This document shows positions 57,901 to 64,000 of a stretch of 64,000 nucleotides of DNA, in pieces (within the stretch, counting starts at the first letter, position 1; each line of letters starts with the position of its first letter). The notes under the pieces were generated by a model. It worked only from the letters and a program-made list of their open reading frames with translations. It was not told where the DNA came from and did no database searches. The stretch is from Pseudomonas sp. RIT288 (lineage in GTDB: Bacteria; Pseudomonadota; Gammaproteobacteria; Pseudomonadales; Pseudomonadaceae). The stretch spans positions 62,001 to 126,000 of the forward strand of contig NZ_JFYN01000011.1 of assembly GCF_000631985.1 (NCBI RefSeq), in the 5' to 3' direction. The translations under genes and the position numbers were made by a program.

Positions 57901-60900
57901 GCCGGAATTCATGGTGCCGACCTACCTGATCACCCTCGATAAATTGCCGGTCACCGCCAACGGCAAGCTCGACCGCAAGGCCTTGCCGCAACCGGATGCC
58001 GCGCCGCAACAGGCGTTCGTGGCGCCCCAGGACGCCATGCAGAAAGCCCTCGCGGCGATCTGGGAGGCTGTGCTCGGCCTTGAACGCGTTGGCCTCGAAG
58101 ACAATTTCTTCGAGCTGGGCGGCGATTCGATCATCTCGATTCAAGTGGTCAGCCGTGCGCGGCAGGCCGGGATCCGTATCAGCCCGCGTGACCTGTTCCA
58201 GTACCAGACGGTGCGCAGTCTGGCGCTGGTCGCGAGCCACGATAATCTGTCCTCGGTGGATCAGGGGCCGGTGACCGGCGACGCCGTTCTCGGGCCGATC
58301 CAGCAAGATTTTTTCAGCCGCGCGATGCCGGTGCGCGAGCACTGGAACCAGTCGTTGCTGCTGACCCCGCGCGAGGCATTGAACGCGCAATGGCTCGATG
58401 CGGCACTGACGCACCTGATCAATCACCATGACGCCTTGCGCCTGCGCTTTGTCGAAGGCAGCGAAGGCTGGCAGCAAAGCCACGGCCCGTTGCTGACGGG
58501 CACTGAGCTGTGGCAACGCGACGCCGAATCTGCCGAACAGTTGCAGGCACTGTGCAACGAAGCTCAGCGCAGCCTCGACCTGCAAAACGGCCCGCTGCTG
58601 CGCGCGTTGCTGGTGACGATGGCCGACGGCTCGCAACGACTGGCACTGATCATTCATCACCTGGCGGTCGATGGCGTTTCCTGGCGGGTGCTGCTGGAAG
58701 ATCTGCAGCAGGCTTACGAGCAACTCGCGGCGGGTGGCGGCATTCAGTTGCCGGCGAAGACCAGCGCGTTCCAGAGCTGGACTGCGCGTCTGGCGCAAGA
58801 AGCGTCGCGCTTCGATGACCAATTGAGCTATTGGAAAGCCCAGCATCAGGGCGCCAGGGATCTACCGTGCGACCGCCCGGATGGCAGCCTGCACAACCTG
58901 CATGGCGAAAAAATCGAATGGCGCCTCGACGCCGAGCGCACCCGTCGGTTGCTGCAACAGGCGCCCGCCGCGTATCGCACCCAGGTCAACGATCTGTTGC
59001 TTACCGCGCTGGCGCGCACCATCAGCCGCTGGAGCCAGCAGCCGGGCACGTTGATCGAACTGGAAGGGCATGGCCGCGAAGACCTGTTCGATGACATTGA
59101 CCTGACCCGCACCGTGGGCTGGTTCACCAGCCTGTTCGCGCTCAACCTGACCGCCAGCGCTGATCTCGACGGCTCGATCAAGGCGATCAAGGAGCAACTG
59201 CGCGCGGTGCCGGACAAAGGTCTGGGTTACGGCGTGCTACGTCATTTGGCCGCGCCGTCGGTGCGCGCCGAACTGGCCGCGCTGCCGCAACCGCGCATCA
59301 CTTTCAACTACCTGGGCCAGTTCGACCGCCAGTTCGACGAGGCGGCGCTGTTCGTGCCGGCTGTTGAAACCAGCGGCGTGGCGCAGGATCCGTCGGCGCC
59401 TCTGGGCAACTGGCTGACCGTGGAAGGTCAGGTGTATGGCGGCGAATTGTCGATGAGTTGGGGCTTCAGCCGCGAGATGTTCGACGTTGCCACGGTGCAG
59501 CAACTGGTCGATCAATACGCCATCGAGTTGCAGGCGCTGATCGAACACTGCTGCACGCTGCCAACCGCGCAAGCGACGCCGTCGGACTTCCCGCTGGCCC
59601 GCGTGACCCAGGCGCAACTGGATGCGCTGCCGGTGCCGGCCGGTCAGCTCGACGATGTCTATCCGCTGTCGCCGATGCAGCAGGGTTTGCTGTTCCATAC
59701 CCTCTACGAGCAAGCGGCGGGTGAATACATCAATCAGTTGCGCGTGGATGTGCAAGGCGTTGACCCTGAGCGTTTCCGTGCCGCGTGGCAGGCTACCGTC
59801 GCTGCACAGGACATTCTGCGCAGCGGTTTCGTCTGGCAGGGCGAGCTGGCGCAACCGCTGCAGATCGTGCACAAACAGGTGCAGTTGCCATTCAGCATTC
59901 TCGACTGGCGCCAGCGCGACGATCAGCCGGCAGCCCTCGCGGCGCTGGCCGATGCCGAGCGTCAGCAAGGATTCGATCTGAGCCATGCACCGTTGCTGCG
60001 TCTGGTGCTGGTGCAGACCGCTGCCGAGCAATGGCACCTGATCTACACCCATCACCACATTCTGATGGATGGCTGGAGCAACTCGCAGTTGCTCGGCGAA
60101 GTGTTGCAGCGCTACAGCGGTCGCACCCCGGCCCATGGTGGCGGACGGTATCGCGATTACATCGCCTGGCTGCAGCGTCAGGACGCGCAACTCAGTCAGG
60201 ACTTCTGGAGCGGCCAATTGGCTGCCCTGCAAGAGCCGACCCGACTGGCCCGCGCCGCCACCGGCGGCGAGCGCGACAGCGGCCACGGCGACCATTATCT
60301 GACCCTGGACGTGCCGCGCACCCAGGCGCTGGAAGCGTTTGCCCGGCAGCAGAAAGTCACCGTCAACACTCTGGTGCAAGCCGCGTGGCTGCTGTTGCTG
60401 CAGCGCTACACCGGTCACGAAGCGGTGGCGTTCGGTGCGACCGTGGCCGGGCGTCCGGCGGATTTGCCGGGCATCGAGCAGCAAGTCGGCCTGTTCATCA
60501 ACACCTTGCCGGTGATCGGCGCGCCGCGCCCGGACCAAAGCGTTGGCCAGTGGCTGCAAGCGGTGCAGGCGCAGAACCTCAGCCTGCGCGACTTTGAACA
60601 CACGCCGCTGGCGGACATCCAGCGCTGGGCCGGGCAGGGCGGTGAAGCGCTGTTCGACAACATTCTGGTGTTCGAAAACTACCCGGTCGCCCAGGCGCTG
60701 AGCCAGGCCGGGCAGGGTCTGACATTCGGTGATGTCGGCAACCTGGAGCAGACCCACTACGCCCTGAGCGTGGCGGTCACCCTCGGTCAGCAACTGGCGC
60801 TGCACTACAGCTTCGACCGCAGCCAGTTTGCCGGTGAGGTGATCGAAGGCATCAGTGCCCACCTGCTGCAATTGCTTGAACAGTTTGCGCTGTCGGCCGA

Positions 60901-63900
60901 ACGCAACCTTGGCGAAATCGCTCTGGCCAGCGCGCAAGAGCACGCCCGCCAGCAAGCCGAAAACCATCCGCAGCCATACCCGGTGGACATCGCTGTGCAT
61001 CAGCGCATTGCCGCGCTGGCGGTCGAGCGTCCGCAGCGCACCGCGGTGATCTTCAATGGTCAGCACTTCAGTTATGGCGAGATCGAGCAGCGTGCCAATC
61101 AACTGGCTCACGCGCTGATCGCCCGTGGTGTCGGCGCCGAGACTCGGGTGGGTGTGGCCCTGCCACGCAGCGAGGCGGTGATCGTCGCGCTGCTGGCGGT
61201 GCTCAAGGCCGGCGGTGCCTACGTGCCGCTGGACACCAGTTATCCGCGTGAACGCCTGGCCTATCTGATTGAGGATTCAGGGCTGGCGCTGCTGATCAGC
61301 GATTCATCGGTGTCGGCGCAGTTGCCGGTCGGCGAGTCGGTGCCGTTGCTGGAACTGGATCGTCTCGACCTGCGCGAGTTGCCGAGCACGGCGCCGCAGG
61401 TGCCAGTCGATCCGCACAACCTCGCGTACGTGATCTACACCTCCGGTTCCACCGGCAATCCGAAAGGCGTCAGCGTTGCCCACGGCCCATTGGCGATGCA
61501 TTGCCAGGCCATCGGTCAGCGCTACGAAATGCGCGACAGCGACTGCGAATTCCACTTCATGTCGTTCGCCTTCGACGGCGCCCACGAACGCTGGCTGACC
61601 AGCCTGACCCACGGTGCTTCGCTGCTGATTCGCGACGACACATTGTGGACGCCGGAGCAGACCTACAACGCGATGATCGAACACGGCGTGAGCGTGGTCG
61701 CGTTCCCGCCGGTTTACTTGCAACAACTGGCCGAACACGCCGAGCGTGTCGGCAACCCGCCGAACGTGCGGATCTATTGCTTCGGCGGCGATGCGGTGCC
61801 GAATGCCAGTTTCGAACGGGTCAAACGCGCCCTCGATCCGGACTACATCATCAATGGCTACGGCCCGACCGAAACCGTGGTCACGCCGTTGATCTGGAAG
61901 GCTGGCCGTGAAGAGCCGTGCGGCGCTGCTTACGCACCGATCGGCAGCCGGATCGGCGACCGCAGCGCCTATGTGCTCGACGCCGATCTGAACCTGTTGC
62001 CACAAGGCATGGCCGGTGAGTTGTACCTCGGTGGTACCGGGTTGGCGCGGGGTTATCTGAACCGTCCGGGGCTGACCGCCGAGCGTTTTGTCGCCGACCC
62101 GTTCAGCGCCCATGGCGGCTTGCTCTATCGCACCGGTGACCTGGTGCGCCAGCGCGTCGACGGCACCTTTGACTATCTGGATCGCATCGACAATCAGGTG
62201 AAGATTCGCGGTTTCCGTATTGAACTGGGCGAAGTCGAAGCGGCGCTGCAAGCCCTCGACGGCGTGCGTGAAGCGGTGGTCGTGGCGCAGGAAGGCAGCG
62301 CCGGCAGTGGCAAGCGTCTGGTGGCCTACGTGGTCGGTGATTCAGCGAGTGCCGAGTTCACCGAAGACCTGCGCGCGCAGCTCAAGGCCAGCCTGCCGGC
62401 GCACATGGTGCCGGCGTATGTCCTGCGTCTTGAGCGCATGCCGCTGACGCCGAACGGCAAGCTCGATCGCAAGAACCTGCCAAAACCGGACGTCAGCCAA
62501 CTGCAACAGACCTACCTCGCGCCACACACGGCGCTGGAGCAGCAACTGGCGGCGATCTGGCAAGACGTGCTCAAGCTTGAGCAGGTCGGCGTCAGCGATA
62601 ACTTCTTCGAACTGGGCGGCGACTCGATCATCTCGATTCAAGTGGTCAGCCGGGCGCGGCAGGCCGGGATTCGCTTCAGCCCCAAAGACCTGTTCCAGCA
62701 CCAGACCATTCAGGCCCTGGCCACGGTCGCGCAGACCGGCGAAGCCGTGCAGCCCATTGATCAGCTCGCGCAAACTGGCGAAACCGCGTTGCTGCCGATT
62801 CATCAGGCATTTTTTGCCGAGGCGATTCCCGACCGTCACCACTGGAACCAGGCGGTGATGCTCAAGCCGACGCAGGCGCTGGACGCTCAGGTACTTGAGC
62901 AAGCGCTGGATGCGTTGGTCGTTCAGCACGACAGTTTGCGTCTGGACTTTGTCGGGCAGGCTGCGGGTTGGTCGGCGCATTACCGCGACGTCGCCACGCA
63001 AGCGGGGGAAACCATCCTCTGGCAAGTCGAGGTCGCTGATCTCGCCGCCCTTGAAGCACTGGGCAACAAGGCCCAGCGCAGCCTGCAACTGAGCGGCGGT
63101 TCGCTGATCCGCGTGGTGCTGGCGAACCTGGCTGATGGCAGTCAGCGCCTGCTGCTGATCGTCCATCACCTGGTGGTCGATGGCGTGTCGTGGCGGATTC
63201 TGTTCGAAGACCTGCAACGTGCCTACCGGCAGATTCTCGCTGGCCACGCCGTGCAGTTGCCGGCCAAGACCAGTGCGCTCAAGGCCTGGGCGGCGGCGTT
63301 GCAGGACTACGCCAAAACCCCTGCGTTGCAGGCCGAGCTGGGCTTCTGGCAGCAGCAGTTGCAGGGCGCTTCGGCGGCTTTGCCTTATGACCGTCCGCAG
63401 GGGGGGCAGCAGCACGATCAGGCACTGACCCTGCGCAGCAAACTCGATCAGACCCTGACCCGTCAGCTGTTGCAGGAAGCGCCGGCGGCCTATCGCACCC
63501 AGGTCAACGACCTGTTGCTGACCGCACTGGCGCGGGTGCTGGTGCGCTGGACCGGTGACAACAATGCGTTGGTATTGCTTGAGGGCCATGGTCGCGAAGA
63601 CCTGTTCGAACACATCGATCTGACCCGCACAGTAGGCTGGTTCACCAGCGTATTCCCGGCACGCCTGGCACCGGTCGCCGAACTCGGCGCATCGCTCAAG
63701 CAGATCAAGGAACAGCTGCGGGCGATCCCCCACAAAGGCATTGGTTTCGGCGCACTCGCGCGCCTCGGTGATGAGTCGGCGCGTGCCACCCTGCAAGCCT
63801 TGCCGGCGCCGCGCCTGACCTTCAACTACCTTGGCCAGTTCGACGGCAGCTTCGATGCTGCCAGCGATGCCCTGTTCGTGCCGACCAGCGAGTCCGGCGG

Positions 63901-64000
63901 CGCAGAGGTCAATCTGCAAGGGCCGCTGGGCAATCCGCTGGCGCTCAACAGCAAGGTCTTCGGCGGTGAGCTGGACCTGAGCTGGACCTACAGCGGCGCG
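54986..64000 (+). CDS. nonribosomal peptide synthetase, PvdI-like, partial (C-A-T-E-C-A-T-E...)
   Basis: Open for 3005 codons to the window edge, from the ATG at 54986 (MNAEDSLKLARRFIGLPLEK). C1 about 55136-56440 (HHIVSDG, residues 182-188, LCL type); A1 about 56503-57995 (FDVSVWEFFW from residue 705); T1 Ser1048 in GGDS; E1 about 58288-59570 (HHLAVDG from 1224); C2 about 59640-60920 (SPMQQGLLFHTLYE, DCL type; HHILMDG); A2 about 60985-62480 (FAFDGAHE, Asp2197); T2 Ser2547; E2 from about 62790 (HHLVVDG from 2727), incomplete. The A1 pocket reads near DVWHVSLIDK, predicting Ser; A2 begins DGE and predicts a basic residue (Lys or Orn). Both epimerised. Fits the start of a pyoverdine side-chain synthetase. 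Confidence 0.9.
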   Translation, partial: MNAEDSLKLARRFIGLPLEKRQMFLAALHKEGVDFARFPIPAGIAAEDRQALSYAQRRMWFLWQLDPQSGAYNLPGAVRLNGRLNLAALEQAFASLVERHETLRTVFQRQADDSLLQVPATAPLLINREDFSALPAGEREQAVIRAAEQQSVLPFDLAVGPLLRVTLLKLAEQEHVLLLTLHHIVSDGWSMNVLIDEFIRCYDAFDAGQAPQLPPLPIQYSDYALWQRRWLEAGEQARQLDYWQAQLGDEHPVLELPLDHSRPAMPSYRGTRYEFAVDGQLAEQLRSTAQQHQVTVFMFLLGAFNALLHRYTGQTDLRVGVPIANRNRGEIEGLIGFFVNTQVLRTQLHGQTRVDELLRAIKETALGAQAHQDLPFEQLVEALKLERSLSHTPLFQVMYNHQPHVADIATISTASGLLLDSLDWQSRTTQFDLTLDTWEKGGKLHAALTYASDLFDAPTIERMARHWLRLLTAMVADPSQRIGELPLLEADEQRTLVHDWNNVHAQYPSDTPIHQLIEAQVARTPQAPALVFGEQTLSYAELDGRANRLAHLLREQGVQADSLVGVCALRSVEMVVALLAILKAGGAYVPLDPEYPQERLAYMIEDSGITLLLTQQALLATLPTDGVNVITLDQPGLLDRYSDSRSDVSVDPLNLAYVIYTSGSTGKPKGAGNSHAALVNRLCWMQEAYALHASDSVLQKTPFSFDVSVWEFFWPLLTGARLVVAAPGAHRDPLQLIDSINRHAISTLHFVPSMLQAFIHEAGVESCSSLKRIVCSGEALPLDAQLQVFAKLPNASLYNLYGPTEAAIDVTHWTCVDEGADSVPIGRPIANLRTHVLDAELLPVPSGVAGELYLGGAGLARSYHQRPALTAERFVPCPFHDGARLYRTGDRVRQRADGVIEYLGRLDHQVKLRGLRIELGEIETRLMQHTLVREAVVLVQGGKHLVAYLVLENPQSDEQWQQEVKAWLLGSLPEFMVPTYLITLDKLPVTANGKLDRKALPQPDAAPQQAFVAPQDAMQKALAAIWEAVLGLERVGLEDNFFELGGDSIISIQVVSRARQAGIRISPRDLFQYQTVRSLALVASHDNLSSVDQGPVTGDAVLGPIQQDFFSRAMPVREHWNQSLLLTPREALNAQWLDAALTHLINHHDALRLRFVEGSEGWQQSHGPLLTGTELWQRDAESAEQLQALCNEAQRSLDLQNGPLLRALLVTMADGSQRLALIIHHLAVDGVSWRVLLEDLQQAYEQLAAGGGIQLPAKTSAFQSWTARLAQEASRFDDQLSYWKAQHQGARDLPCDRPDGSLHNLHGEKIEWRLDAERTRRLLQQAPAAYRTQVNDLLLTALARTISRWSQQPGTLIELEGHGREDLFDDIDLTRTVGWFTSLFALNLTASADLDGSIKAIKEQLRAVPDKGLGYGVLRHLAAPSVRAELAALPQPRITFNYLGQFDRQFDEAALFVPAVETSGVAQDPSAPLGNWLTVEGQVYGGELSMSWGFSREMFDVATVQQLVDQYAIELQALIEHCCTLPTAQATPSDFPLARVTQAQLDALPVPAGQLDDVYPLSPMQQGLLFHTLYEQAAGEYINQLRVDVQGVDPERFRAAWQATVAAQDILRSGFVWQGELAQPLQIVHKQVQLPFSILDWRQRDDQPAALAALADAERQQGFDLSHAPLLRLVLVQTAAEQWHLIYTHHHILMDGWSNSQLLGEVLQRYSGRTPAHGGGRYRDYIAWLQRQDAQLSQDFWSGQLAALQEPTRLARAATGGERDSGHGDHYLTLDVPRTQALEAFARQQKVTVNTLVQAAWLLLLQRYTGHEAVAFGATVAGRPADLPGIEQQVGLFINTLPVIGAPRPDQSVGQWLQAVQAQNLSLRDFEHTPLADIQRWAGQGGEALFDNILVFENYPVAQALSQAGQGLTFGDVGNLEQTHYALSVAVTLGQQLALHYSFDRSQFAGEVIEGISAHLLQLLEQFALSAERNLGEIALASAQEHARQQAENHPQPYPVDIAVHQRIAALAVERPQRTAVIFNGQHFSYGEIEQRANQLAHALIARGVGAETRVGVALPRSEAVIVALLAVLKAGGAYVPLDTSYPRERLAYLIEDSGLALLISDSSVSAQLPVGESVPLLELDRLDLRELPSTAPQVPVDPHNLAYVIYTSGSTGNPKGVSVAHGPLAMHCQAIGQRYEMRDSDCEFHFMSFAFDGAHERWLTSLTHGASLLIRDDTLWTPEQTYNAMIEHGVSVVAFPPVYLQQLAEHAERVGNPPNVRIYCFGGDAVPNASFERVKRALDPDYIINGYGPTETVVTPLIWKAGREEPCGAAYAPIGSRIGDRSAYVLDADLNLLPQGMAGELYLGGTGLARGYLNRPGLTAERFVADPFSAHGGLLYRTGDLVRQRVDGTFDYLDRIDNQVKIRGFRIELGEVEAALQALDGVREAVVVAQEGSAGSGKRLVAYVVGDSASAEFTEDLRAQLKASLPAHMVPAYVLRLERMPLTPNGKLDRKNLPKPDVSQLQQTYLAPHTALEQQLAAIWQDVLKLEQVGVSDNFFELGGDSIISIQVVSRARQAGIRFSPKDLFQHQTIQALATVAQTGEAVQPIDQLAQTGETALLPIHQAFFAEAIPDRHHWNQAVMLKPTQALDAQVLEQALDALVVQHDSLRLDFVGQAAGWSAHYRDVATQAGETILWQVEVADLAALEALGNKAQRSLQLSGGSLIRVVLANLADGSQRLLLIVHHLVVDGVSWRILFEDLQRAYRQILAGHAVQLPAKTSALKAWAAALQDYAKTPALQAELGFWQQQLQGASAALPYDRPQGGQQHDQALTLRSKLDQTLTRQLLQEAPAAYRTQVNDLLLTALARVLVRWTGDNNALVLLEGHGREDLFEHIDLTRTVGWFTSVFPARLAPVAELGASLKQIKEQLRAIPHKGIGFGALARLGDESARATLQALPAPRLTFNYLGQFDGSFDAASDALFVPTSESGGAEVNLQGPLGNPLALNSKVFGGELDLSWTYSGA

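Overview
The window is a chromosomal segment of a fluorescent Pseudomonas (P. fluorescens group). Evidence is the gene order (xdh, smc-zipA-ligA, 4.5S RNA, dnaX-ybaB-recR, apt-anr-hemN, ccoSIHG, two ccoNOQP operons, aer), which follows the conserved order known from P. aeruginosa PAO1, high GC content, three families of intergenic REP elements typical of the group, and a siderophore-type NRPS at the right end. Calls rest on reading the sequence and on family knowledge; no database search was run.

Layout. 1-4954 (minus): purine catabolism, xdhA-xdhB-xdhC-guaD. Two identical-type 14-bp sites lie upstream of xdhA, next to a divergent GntR/FCD regulator gene. 5222-22811 (plus): GntR regulator, smc, zipA, ligA, a zinc peptidase-like protein, 4.5S RNA, an SF1 helicase-like protein, dnaX, ybaB, a CurA-like reductase, recR and an acyl-CoA dehydrogenase. 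22901-40304: the low-oxygen respiration block, with apt, anr, hemN, the oxidase maturation genes (DsbD_2-type membrane protein, ccoS, ccoI, ccoH, ccoG) and two complete ccoNOQP operons. A Phd/VapC-type toxin-antitoxin pair sits between ccoG and the first cco operon. Anr boxes precede hemN, ccoG and ccoN2; at hemN and ccoG they have the same class-II spacing to a -10 element, and a degenerate box precedes ccoN1.

40400-48147: an alpha/beta hydrolase whose first codons contain the ccoN2 Anr box, a 1-kb repeat-rich intergenic region (long intergenic sequence, REP elements, four REP units at exactly 71-bp period, and a structured leader resembling C4-type RNA before a DUF6124 gene), aer, a CPBP protease, isonitrile hydratase (inhA) divergent from a GlxA/AraC regulator with a palindromic shared operator, and two unknown genes. 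48538-52572: GH15 glycosidase, SDR, MFS transporter.

52756-64000: siderophore region. A gene for an SCP2 lipid-carrier domain fused to a JmjC-like Fe(II)/2-oxoglutarate oxygenase is divergent from a type II thioesterase gene and a large NRPS (C-A-T-E-C-A-T-E, running off the window). The 132-bp divergent intergenic carries two oppositely oriented PvdS-type iron-starvation promoters. The NRPS reads as a PvdI-like pyoverdine synthetase predicted to load Ser and then a basic residue, both epimerised. The SCP2-oxygenase fusion under pyoverdine control is the least explained part of the window.
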